A stretch of DNA of 64,000 bases from assembly GCA_015066225.1 (NCBI GenBank), contig SVOT01000004.1, positions 1 through 64,000 of the forward strand, written 5' to 3'. This stretch comes from Oscillospiraceae bacterium (lineage in GTDB: Bacteria > Bacillota > Clostridia > Oscillospirales > Acutalibacteraceae). Positions within the stretch are counted from its first letter, which is position 1; each line of letters begins with the position of its first letter. The translations under genes were made by a program, and so were the position numbers. The notes below the pieces were generated by a model, which ran no database searches, was not told where the DNA came from, and saw only the letters and a list, made by a program, of their open reading frames with translations. Positions 15,709 through 23,263 of the stretch are shown here, in pieces.

Positions 15709-16050
15709 TTAAAACCCGATTGTTACCCATTCGCCATCGAAGCTGCCACTGCCTTTCGGTGCTTCCACCGTAACCGTAATTTCAAATTCATCAGCAGAAC
15801 AGGTTTCAGTTTCTGCAACAGTAGCTTTTATCTTTTCTGTTCCCTGCAGCACAATATTAAGTGTTGACCCGTCAAGAGTACCTTCACCTGAAAGAAGCTC
15901 ATAGGTTACATTACCTGCACCGTCGGGGAGAGTGAAAAGAGTTTAAAGGTCTAATTTATTATCGTTATCATTAAAATAAACTGTTTTTGAAATATCTGCA
16001 ATATTCAGTTTTTTAAGACCGCAGATTTTACATTTATCTCCTGAAAACAT
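15709..16050 (-). pseudogene. Remnant of a secreted Ig-like domain protein with an in-frame stop
   Basis: A continuous frame from the ATG at 16050 to TAA at 15709 is interrupted by one TAA at codon 36 (15943-15945). The second part has the cadence LFTLPDGAGNVTYELLSGEG, TLDGSTLNIVLQG and FEITVTVEAP, which matches Ig-like beta-sandwich repeats common in Firmicute surface proteins. The first part has a CKICG pair and a short helical region. It lacks a signal peptide, so it is probably the broken 3' end of a larger surface gene. It directly follows the GLUG protein stop and shares its terminator. A sequencing error at codon 36 is possible. Confidence 0.6.
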
Positions 16051-16056
16051 ATGTGC

Positions 16057-19000
16057 TTATGAATCAATTTTGCCATAGATAGCTGTAAGCACAATTAAAT
16101 CTTCTTCGCTCACTTTTCCGTCAGCATTGATATCGCAAGCGTATTTCTCTGCTGTCGATAGACTTGATGGATTTTTTACAGCCTGTTTGATTGCATCTGA
16201 ATCTGCTTCTTCAAACGCTTTGCCGTTGCGGTTAAAGTCACCGACTGCATAAACATCAACAGCTTTATCGCCATTGATCATCCGCTCCAGAAGAGAAACA
16301 TCAACAACATCAAGATAGCCGTCACCATCAAGGTCATATTTCACTATATCATCATAGCTTGCAGTTTCGATTTGTTTAACAGCTTCTTGCTCAGGGTCTT
16401 CATTCAAAATAGCGTTCACAAGTACCTGATAGTCATTTACATCAACTGTTCCGTCACCGTTAGTGTCACCAACATTTGCAACGGAGTAGTTACCTGTTTC
16501 ACCTACTGTTACAACCTTGTAAAGCTCATTATCTGTAATAATCGGAAGTGAACCTTCTGTATTGCTCATCTGCCCCCAAACCTGCTCGGTATTACCTTGC
16601 TGGAGAAGATATGCAACCTCACCGCTTGCAAATTGCTCGACTGTCTTACCACCGTCCTCTGTTTCTGTTTCGGAAAGATAATAGGAATTTTTGTTATTAA
16701 AATGGAAAGTGGATATGTCATGAGCATTAGCATCACTCGTTACCTTACCTATATTAAAACAGTTATAGCATTGAGTATCAATTCTGGAGCCGAAAAGGCC
16801 ACCGGCATAGCTTTCGCCAGTTATATCGCCTGTATTGTAGCAATTTTCCATATAGCCGAAATACACTTTACCAGGTTCACCCATTGGCTCATAACCACAA
16901 ATGCCGCCTGCATAATAACCATCAATATTACCGTTATTACCGCACTGATAAAAATTTGTTTGTTTTATTTCTCCGCATATTCCGCCTGCATTATTCTCTG
17001 CGCTGACAGTAGCATTACTAACACAATTTGTTATTTTGCTATACATAGCCTTGCCGCAAAGGCCACCTGCAGAGGTTTTACCTTTTATATACGCATTGCT
17101 GATATTAAAGTCTTTAATATTAGCATTATAAGTAACGCCAAAAAAGCCTGCGTAATCAATATCGGAGTTTATGTAAATTCCGCTTATTGTGTGATTATTT
17201 CCGAAAAACTCGCCTCCTGATGTCTCTTCTTCTGTTCCCATGGGTGTCCATTCGTACCATCCGCTTGTAACAGGCTCACCGTTATAAAGCACAGTTCCGT
17301 CTTCATTAAACACATAGCCCGGATTCAAATCAATATCTGCAACAAGCTTAACATACATTTCATTGGCGCCGGCTTCATTTATAGCTTGTTGCCACCATAA
17401 AAGGTGACCTATGTTTGAAATCAGATAATATATATCGCCTTTTGGTGGTTGAGTATACATTCCGCAGAAAACACACTTATAATCAATATAGTTATGGCCA
17501 TTAGTTTCACTGCTATTTGAATATCCGGTGTCCCCTCCGCACACAGGAACCTTATAAAGCTTGCCTGCGTTTATTGTAGGTACATACTGCCGCGGTTTGC
17601 CATTATCAATATCCTGCCCCCAAACCTGCTCGGTGTTATTGCTTTGAAGATAGTACGCAATTCTGCCGTTTTCAAGGCCCTTCTGCGAGGCTGAGTTTGC
17701 TGTAATGTTAGTAACAGAATGAGCCAAACCATCAAGATAATAGTTATTTGAGCCTGCATTTGTTGAACCGTAATTTTTCAAGGTGCCAACAATAGCACCC
17801 CTGCCTTCAGGAAGTGTGCCAACGCTCAAGCAATTTGATATAGTCAATGCCTTTGCATTTTCACCATTATAATAGCCGAGAATTCCGCCAACATTCCCCC
17901 CTGAATATGTAGTGTCAATATCTCCGTAAAAGCCGCAGTTATTAATTTTGGCAGTTTTGCCGTTGTAAACATAACCAACTATGCCACCCACACAGTCAAG
18001 TGTGTTGCTGCCAAGAGAAAGCTTTCCGCTATATGAACACATATCTACAGTAATATTACCTGTTCTGCCAACAATACCACCAAAATATTTTTTTTGATAA
18101 GAATCGCCCGATGTGAGATTAACTGAGGAATGAACATTTCTTATTTCAGCTCCACCATCAGCCTGACCTACAACACCATACTGAACATCCACGTTAGAGG
18201 TAAGTGCTGTGGTTACATCACCATTAATTGAGAAGTTCTTAATTACCGTGCCTTCACCCGCAACGTATCCAAACAAGCCCCAGTTACCTACACTTGTAAT
18301 ATGAATATGAAAGTTTGAAATTGTATGACCTTGGCCGTCAAAAACGCCCGCGTATTTATTTGCAGCTTTACCAATAGGCGACAAAGCTCTGCCCTCAAGG
18401 TCAATATCTGCCGTGAGAACCGCATTGGCTGTTCTGTCAACGGTGTTGATATAATTTCCAAACCAGAAGAGCTGACCTCCATTGGAGATTTCATAATAGC
18501 CGTCTGCATTCATGGTCGCAGGATCGTAGATGCACAGGTCGCAGAAACCGTTTGCGGCACTTGCTCCGACATGATAACCCACCGCAGTGCAAACCTCGCC
18601 CGAAGCAAACCAATCGGCGGGCTTGGAATCAGTCTGACCGGTAACGTCCGCCGTCGTGCTGCCCGCAGTTTCATTGCCGACACCGAACTGTGTTACGTTG
18701 TTTCCGTCGGTTGCACAACCGTTCAAATAATAGCTGTTCATCACGGCGCCGTATGTGTCGTTTTCACCCAGTATACCGCCGATATTATAGTTGCCGCTGA
18801 CAGAGCCGGTATTATAGCAGTTCGTCACGGTGCTATTGTTACGGCCAATCACACCGCCGACCCTGTAGCTACCGCTGACAAAGCCGGTATTATAGCAGTT
18901 CGTCACGGTGCAGTAGTTGCAGCTATAGCCCGCCACACCACCAACATTGTAGTTACCGCTGACAGAGCCGATATTATAGCAGTTCGTTATAGTGTTGTAG

Positions 19001-19629
19001 TTATAGCCCGCCATGCCACCGACAAAACGAACGGCACAGATAACAGTGCCTGTGTTATAACAGTTTGTCATAGTACCCTTGTTATAGCCTACCACACCGC
19101 CTACATACGCTTCTGCGTTGAAGTATGAATCAATAACACCGACGTTTTGGACTTTACCGGCACGGCCTATCGCTCCAAACAGACCAACGTAGTCGACGGT
19201 GTCATCATTAAAGTACAAACCGCTGACGGTGTTTCTGTTGCCTTCAAAGATACCGGCGTAGTTGTTGTCTCCATTGCCTATGGGAGTCCATTCTCTGAAA
19301 TTCGAGACGTTGCCGTTCAGCCCGCCGTCACTGGTCAGCACGTTTTCGTTGACCGTGATATCTGCGGTCAGCTCACCGTTAATCGCATAGTTGCCGTCAT
19401 TCACCGCCGCCGCAAAAGCATACAGTTCATCGGCAGTGCCGATTTCATAGTAACCGTTGCTGTCGGCATCCCTGAGAGTTACGGATGTACCTGTGTCAAT
19501 GGTTACCGTAGTGTCAGTTGCCGCCGCACTTGCGGTTATACTCACCATTGGCACATAGCTCATTACAAGAGCAAGGCAGAGCGCAATGCTGAATATCTTT
19601 TTTATAGTTCTGTTAGTTTTGGTTTTCAT
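16057..19629 (-). CDS. Secreted GLUG-repeat protein with C-terminal dockerin-like domain
   Basis: Very large extracellular protein (1190 aa). A signal peptide is clear (KKIFSIALCLALVMSYVPMV, cleavage near ASAAA). Three blocks each open with a GYYEI..GxELY/LFWF segment followed by ADIDL..G...PIG...YAGVF.G..HTISG, then GLUG repeats of the type VGGVAGYN..TITNCYNIGSVSG. These should fold as a right-handed beta-helix. The C-terminal 150 residues carry four calcium-loop segments: DTNGDGTVDVNDYQ, DLDGDGYLDVVDVSLLERMI, DFNRNGKAFEEADSD and DINADGKVSEEDLIVL. The first, second and fourth match dockerin type I. A dockerin would tether the protein to a cohesin scaffold. The ligand is unknown. It lies 79 bases downstream of the ubiquitin gene on the same strand. 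Confidence 0.85.
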   Translation of the reverse strand: MKTKTNRTIKKIFSIALCLALVMSYVPMVSITASAAATDTTVTIDTGTSVTLRDADSNGYYEIGTADELYAFAAAVNDGNYAINGELTADITVNENVLTSDGGLNGNVSNFREWTPIGNGDNNYAGIFEGNRNTVSGLYFNDDTVDYVGLFGAIGRAGKVQNVGVIDSYFNAEAYVGGVVGYNKGTMTNCYNTGTVICAVRFVGGMAGYNYNTITNCYNIGSVSGNYNVGGVAGYSCNYCTVTNCYNTGFVSGSYRVGGVIGRNNSTVTNCYNTGSVSGNYNIGGILGENDTYGAVMNSYYLNGCATDGNNVTQFGVGNETAGSTTADVTGQTDSKPADWFASGEVCTAVGYHVGASAANGFCDLCIYDPATMNADGYYEISNGGQLFWFGNYINTVDRTANAVLTADIDLEGRALSPIGKAANKYAGVFDGQGHTISNFHIHITSVGNWGLFGYVAGEGTVIKNFSINGDVTTALTSNVDVQYGVVGQADGGAEIRNVHSSVNLTSGDSYQKKYFGGIVGRTGNITVDMCSYSGKLSLGSNTLDCVGGIVGYVYNGKTAKINNCGFYGDIDTTYSGGNVGGILGYYNGENAKALTISNCLSVGTLPEGRGAIVGTLKNYGSTNAGSNNYYLDGLAHSVTNITANSASQKGLENGRIAYYLQSNNTEQVWGQDIDNGKPRQYVPTINAGKLYKVPVCGGDTGYSNSSETNGHNYIDYKCVFCGMYTQPPKGDIYYLISNIGHLLWWQQAINEAGANEMYVKLVADIDLNPGYVFNEDGTVLYNGEPVTSGWYEWTPMGTEEETSGGEFFGNNHTISGIYINSDIDYAGFFGVTYNANIKDFNISNAYIKGKTSAGGLCGKAMYSKITNCVSNATVSAENNAGGICGEIKQTNFYQCGNNGNIDGYYAGGICGYEPMGEPGKVYFGYMENCYNTGDITGESYAGGLFGSRIDTQCYNCFNIGKVTSDANAHDISTFHFNNKNSYYLSETETEDGGKTVEQFASGEVAYLLQQGNTEQVWGQMSNTEGSLPIITDNELYKVVTVGETGNYSVANVGDTNGDGTVDVNDYQVLVNAILNEDPEQEAVKQIETASYDDIVKYDLDGDGYLDVVDVSLLERMINGDKAVDVYAVGDFNRNGKAFEEADSDAIKQAVKNPSSLSTAEKYACDINADGKVSEEDLIVLTAIYGKIDS

Positions 19630-19639
19630 AGTATCTTCC

Positions 19640-19700
19640 TTTTAGAAATATAGTCGCCATTCCCCGGAATTCTTACCCGGCAGTTGATAGCCGGAGACCG
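19640..19700 (-). other. GC-rich leader between the ubiquitin and GLUG genes
   Basis: Sharply more GC-rich than its surroundings. It contains CCGGC-N8-GCCGG and ATTCC-gg-GGAAT inverted repeats on the minus strand, immediately upstream of the GLUG gene ribosome site (AAAAGGAAG). It could be a structured 5' leader or a terminator of the ubiquitin gene. It does not match a riboswitch class I recognise. Confidence 0.35.
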
Positions 19701-19708
19701 GTGCTTTA

Positions 19709-20350
19709 TCACTGCATATCAGGACAGCATTTATATTCCGTTCCCGTAAGCATTGAAAAAATCGAATAAAAGAATTTCATAATAGTTGAATAAATAAGGT
19801 TGTTGGAATCGTGGCACCAACAGTTGTTGCAAATAAGAGATTTATCTTCTATGCCGTTTTCGATTTTAGTTTTAAGCTCTGAAAGCTCTGCAACCGCAAG
19901 GTTGATTTCTTCTTGTGTTTTTAAATTCTCTTTATTATATTTTTCTAAAGCATTCTCTATTTCTTCTCTTGCTGATTTTATGAGTCCGGCTGTATTTTTG
20001 AGTTCCTTTAGCTCCGCTGTGATATTCTCTAATTCCGCATAATCCGGACCTAATCTCAAAACAAGATGGATGGTGCTGTCCTTTTCTATGGAATAATCTG
20101 CAAGAGTTCTGCCATCTTCAAGTTCTTTTCCGCTAAAAATCAAGCGTTGCTGTTGGGTTGGTATTCCCTCTTTATCCTGAATTTTTTGTTTTACTGCTTC
20201 AACAGTATCACTGCTTTCAACTTCGAGAGTTATATTTCTACCTGTTAATGTTTTTACATATATCTGCATTGCTGATGCAGAAATTGCCATTGAAAAAACC
20301 AATATTATCGTTAAGACGCATACAGTGAATTTTTTTGTTATCCGTTTCAC
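19709..20350 (-). CDS. Secreted eukaryote-type ubiquitin with C-terminal helical, Cys-containing extension
   Basis: The 213-aa protein starts with a signal peptide (1-27, ending SASA). Predicted cleavage exposes [10 protein letters not shown], the exact start of ubiquitin. Residues 28-100 align without gaps to human ubiquitin 1-73 with 16 differences by my hand count (about 78% identity). The L8/I44/V70 patch, H68 and lysines 6, 27, 29, 33, 48 and 63 are kept; K11 is Arg. The conjugation tail RGG is replaced by GPD. A helical FIVAR-like region (about 104-170) follows, then CNNCWCH, a hydrophobic stretch (185-202) and CC near the end. Translation starts at GTG with AAGGGTGAG upstream, 11 bases after the TetR stop, so the two genes are coupled. 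No E1, E2 or deubiquitinase homologue is nearby. A role as host-directed mimic or cell-surface protein is inference. Confidence 0.93.
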   Translation of the reverse strand: MKRITKKFTVCVLTIILVFSMAISASAMQIYVKTLTGRNITLEVESSDTVEAVKQKIQDKEGIPTQQQRLIFSGKELEDGRTLADYSIEKDSTIHLVLRLGPDYAELENITAELKELKNTAGLIKSAREEIENALEKYNKENLKTQEEINLAVAELSELKTKIENGIEDKSLICNNCWCHDSNNLIYSTIMKFFYSIFSMLTGTEYKCCPDMQ

Positions 20351-20361
20351 AATCTCACCCT

Positions 20362-21021
20362 TTATTCATTCAAAAATTCATCTAATTGCTTGAGCATTTC
20401 TGTTTTGATTTTTTTATAGTCTGTTTCAAGAATTTTTGTAATAACTTTTTCTCGTTTTTCTTTTTCAAAATCATATATTTTCAAAAGGCAGGTAAGCGTT
20501 AAGCGAATTTTGTCTTCTAACGTGTAATCCTCTGTGCAAGGCTCTGCAAGGGCGCTTCGTTCTATACAGCAGGTCACATTTGCAACCCTTCTGAATCGCT
20601 TCAAATCCCAATCGGGAAGATATGCACCGAGAATATCAAAATTCTTTTCGGCAGTCCAATCTTTAAGAAAAGACATTGTAAGCGGCTCTGAATACATTGA
20701 ATAATAAATATCTCTTATATTTTCTTTTTCTTCGCACAGGGTTATCTGCACGATTATTTCAAGGCAATACGTATATAGATTTTCTTCATTTTTACTTTTA
20801 TTATATTCAATAAATTTTGTATGATAGCTCATTATCTTCTTTGTGAATTCAAGAAGAAGGTCTGCCTTTGAAGGAAACCAGAAGGTCAGATTACCGGGAC
20901 TTATTCCCACTTCCTCGCAAATCTTTTTTGCCGATGTATTGTGAAACCCGTTTACGAGAAACTGCTTAATTGCAGCATCAATAATCGCCTGTTGTGTTGT
21001 ATTGTTTTCTCTGTGCGCCAT
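20362..21021 (-). CDS. TetR/AcrR-family transcriptional regulator
   Basis: The 219-aa repressor-type protein has an N-terminal helix-turn-helix: [20 protein letters not shown], then [26 protein letters not shown] helical ligand-binding domain follows without a recognisable ligand signature. The start is the ATG at 21021, with AAAAGGA 8 bases upstream; a longer frame would run through the promoter. It is the first gene of an operon with the ubiquitin gene. A 14-bp palindrome next to its -10 box suggests autoregulation, and therefore joint control of the ubiquitin gene. Confidence 0.88.
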   Translation of the reverse strand: MAHRENNTTQQAIIDAAIKQFLVNGFHNTSAKKICEEVGISPGNLTFWFPSKADLLLEFTKKIMSYHTKFIEYNKSKNEENLYTYCLEIIVQITLCEEKENIRDIYYSMYSEPLTMSFLKDWTAEKNFDILGAYLPDWDLKRFRRVANVTCCIERSALAEPCTEDYTLEDKIRLTLTCLLKIYDFEKEKREKVITKILETDYKKIKTEMLKQLDEFLNE

Positions 21022-21051
21022 AGCCAAGTTCCTTTTAGCACGCTTACTATT

Positions 21052-21065
21052 TAGTATATATACTA
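21052..21065. promoter_or_regulatory. Palindromic operator of the TetR-ubiquitin operon
   Basis: Perfect 14-bp palindrome TAGTATATATACTA immediately downstream of the -10 element. A further TAGTA copy follows it and a partial copy (GTAGTATATGCACTA) lies in the spacer. Confidence 0.6.
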
Positions 21066-21093
21066 TATTAGTGCATATACTACATTTTGTCAA
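21065..21093 (-). promoter_or_regulatory. Promoter of the TetR-ubiquitin operon
   Basis: Minus strand TTGACA, 17 bases, TAATAT. The TetR start codon lies about 44 bases downstream. Confidence 0.75.
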
Positions 21094-21136
21094 CACTTTA
21101 ACAATCTTTTTATAAAAATTTTTTGAACCCTATTTG

Positions 21137-21165
21137 TTGATATTTACAACCCGGTGTGCTATATT
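21137..21165 (+). promoter_or_regulatory. Promoter of the Mrp gene
   Basis: TTGATA, 17 bases, TATATT, 30 bases before the start codon and divergent from the TetR promoter. Confidence 0.65.
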
Positions 21166-21194
21166 AATAAGGTATTATTAGGAGATGATTATAA

Positions 21195-22022
21195 ATGAGC
21201 GAATGCACACACAACTGCAGCACCTGTGGCCAAAACTGTTCCTCCAGAACAGAGCCCCAGAGTCTGCTTGAAAAACCCCACGAGCTTTCCAACATCAAAA
21301 AGGTAATCGGTGTTGTAAGCGGTAAGGGTGGCGTTGGTAAATCCCTTGTAACAACCCTTCTCGCTGTTACAATGCAAAGACGTGGCTTCAAAACCGCTAT
21401 TCTTGATGCCGATATTACCGGCCCCTCAATCCCCAAGGCTTTCGGAATAAAAGAAAAAGCACAGGGCACAGAAAACGGCATTATCCCCTGCAAAACAAAA
21501 ACAGGCATTGAGATTATGTCCGTTAACCTTCTTTTAGAGAATGACACTGACCCCGTTGTTTGGCGCGGTCCTGTTATTGCGGGTGCTGTCAAACAATTCT
21601 GGACAGACGTTATCTGGGATGACGTTGACTTTATGTTTGTTGATATGCCCCCCGGAACAGGTGACGTTCCCCTCACAGTTTTCCAGAGTCTTCCCGTTGA
21701 CGGCATTGTTATTGTTGCCTCTCCCCAGGAGCTTGTTGGTATGATTGTTGAAAAGGCAGCCAAAATGGCAGGTCTTATGAATATCCCCGTTCTCGCCTTT
21801 GCAGAGAATATGGCGTATTTCGAATGCCCCGATTGTGGCAAAAAGCACAAGGTATTCGGCGAAAGCCACATTGAAGAAATCGCAAAAGAATACAGCGTTG
21901 ACACGGTTGCACAAATACCGATTAACAACAAGCTTGCCGCCGCAGTTGATGCTGGCGCTGTTGAGCTTTTCGACGGCGACTGGCTTGACGGTGTTGCAGA
22001 CAAGCTTTTAGGATTACTTTAA
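21195..22022 (+). CDS. mrp: Mrp/NBP35-family P-loop ATPase, iron-sulfur carrier
   Basis: Cytoplasmic ATPase that carries and transfers [4Fe-4S] clusters to apo-proteins. The 275-aa protein has a deviant Walker A (VVSGKGGVGKS, about 36-46), a D-A-D-I-T-GPS switch region, VDMPPGTGDVPLT, and a C-terminal cluster-binding CPDC pair (YFECPDCGKK). It also has a Cys-rich N-terminus (CTHNCSTCGQNC) like Nbp35-type members, so it may hold two cluster sites. It is monocistronic, with its own promoter and terminator. Confidence 0.92.
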   Translation: MSECTHNCSTCGQNCSSRTEPQSLLEKPHELSNIKKVIGVVSGKGGVGKSLVTTLLAVTMQRRGFKTAILDADITGPSIPKAFGIKEKAQGTENGIIPCKTKTGIEIMSVNLLLENDTDPVVWRGPVIAGAVKQFWTDVIWDDVDFMFVDMPPGTGDVPLTVFQSLPVDGIVIVASPQELVGMIVEKAAKMAGLMNIPVLAFAENMAYFECPDCGKKHKVFGESHIEEIAKEYSVDTVAQIPINNKLAAAVDAGAVELFDGDWLDGVADKLLGLL

Positions 22023-22027
22023 AATAT

Positions 22028-22065
22028 AAAGGCGGCAAAATTAAGCACTTAATTTTGCCGCCTTT
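22028..22065 (+). terminator. Terminator after mrp
   Basis: Eighteen-bp perfect stem (22028-22045 with 22048-22065) with a two-base loop and short T-rich end. Confidence 0.85.
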
Positions 22066-22080
22066 CTTAAAAGGAATGTT

Positions 22081-22761
22081 ATGAATAAAAAAATTGTACT
22101 CTTAGACCTTGACAATACTTTAATCGATTTCAACGAATGTGCAAGGCACTCCATAATGAACATTTTCAATGAGTTGGGCTTCCCCTACACCGAAAAGGTT
22201 TTTGAAACGTTTATTTGCGAAAACGTAAAAATATGGAAAAGACTTGAAAATGGTGAAATCACAAAGGCGGAGCTTAGGGCAAACCGTTGGAATATTATTC
22301 TCTCAAGACTGGGCATTGAATACGACGGAACAATAATTGAAGAAGCCTTTGAAAACGGCGTAGCTCAGGGAGCTTATGCGGTAGAGGGTGCATACGAATT
22401 ACTGGATTACCTCTACCCCAAATACGAGCTTTATATAGTTTCAAACGGTTTTCGCTTTGTTCAGGAAAGTCGCCTTAAAATCGGTGATTTCAGAAAATAC
22501 TTCAAGGATATTTTCCTTTCCGAGGATATCGGCATCCAAAAGCCCGCCAAAGAGTTTTTTGACTATTGCTTCGAAAAGCTCGGAAACCCCAAAAAAGAAG
22601 ATGTAATTCTCGTCGGTGACAGTCTTTCGGCAGATATTATTGGTGGTCTTAATTACGATATTGACTGTATATGGTTTAATAAAAATGGTGACGAATTACC
22701 CAAAGACATTAAACCGACTTATACAGTTAATACATTGAAAGAAATCGAAGAAATATTATAA
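22081..22761 (+). CDS. yjjG: HAD-family nucleotidase, YjjG-like
   Basis: Haloacid-dehalogenase-type phosphatase; YjjG enzymes dephosphorylate pyrimidine nucleoside monophosphates and non-canonical nucleotides. The 226-aa protein has motif I LLDLDNTLIDFNE (DxD nucleophile), motif II VSNGF, motif III Lys in GIQKPAKEFF, and motif IV VGDSLSADIIGG. The cap follows motif I. AAAAGGA precedes the ATG. It has terminators on both sides and may depend on read-through or an unseen promoter. Confidence 0.85.
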   Translation: MNKKIVLLDLDNTLIDFNECARHSIMNIFNELGFPYTEKVFETFICENVKIWKRLENGEITKAELRANRWNIILSRLGIEYDGTIIEEAFENGVAQGAYAVEGAYELLDYLYPKYELYIVSNGFRFVQESRLKIGDFRKYFKDIFLSEDIGIQKPAKEFFDYCFEKLGNPKKEDVILVGDSLSADIIGGLNYDIDCIWFNKNGDELPKDIKPTYTVNTLKEIEEIL

Positions 22762-22788
22762 AAAGGATGGAGCAAGCTCCATCCTTTT
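22761..22788. terminator. Bidirectional terminator between yjjG and ybaK
   Basis: Thirteen-bp stem AAAAGGATGGAGC (22761-22773) with its complement at 22776-22788; it overlaps the ybaK stop codon. Confidence 0.8.
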
Positions 22789-23263
22789 AGTCTGTTATAT
22801 CGGCAAATTTAAAATTAATTACCTTTTTAAAATCCTCTGTTTTCAGCTCCACCTGCATACCGATTTTGCCGCCGCTGAAAAGTATGTTTTCCATACCCTC
22901 GGCAGTATTATGAACAACTGTTGGAAACTGTTTCTTCATGCCGATTGGTGAACAGCCGCCGTGAACGTAACCCGTGAGACCCAATAAATCCTTAGATTTT
23001 ATCATTTCTATATTTTTCTCACCAACGGCACTTGCCGCTTTTTTGAGATTGAGCTCTTTGTTAACGGGCACAAGAAAAACATAGTTTTGTTTCGTTTTGC
23101 CAACTGTTACAAGTGTTTTAAAAACCTCGTCGGGATTTTCCCCGAGAACACGTGCAACATCCTCCCCTGCAATTGCACCGCTGCTGACATAGTCGTGCAT
23201 TTTGTAGGGAATTTTCTTTTGCTCCAGAAGGCGCATTACGTTTGTTTTATCCTGCTTTGCCAT
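22787..23263 (-). CDS. ybaK: Cys-tRNA(Pro) deacylase YbaK/EbsC
   Basis: Hydrolyses cysteine mischarged on tRNA-Pro. The 158-aa protein shows the family layout: MRLLEQKKIPYKMHDY, DEVFKTLV, a VPVNKELNLKKAA segment with the key lysines, and GYVHGGCSPIGMKK. Its ATG overlaps the stop of the upstream FliB-like gene by one base (TAATG), so it is the last gene of a trmO-fliB-ybaK operon. Confidence 0.92.
   Translation of the reverse strand: MAKQDKTNVMRLLEQKKIPYKMHDYVSSGAIAGEDVARVLGENPDEVFKTLVTVGKTKQNYVFLVPVNKELNLKKAASAVGEKNIEMIKSKDLLGLTGYVHGGCSPIGMKKQFPTVVHNTAEGMENILFSGGKIGMQVELKTEDFKKVINFKFADITD

Noticed and set aside
19709-20350. Functional conjugating ubiquitin
   Set aside because: The C-terminal RGG is GPD followed by 110 further residues, so activation by an E1 is not expected without unusual processing.
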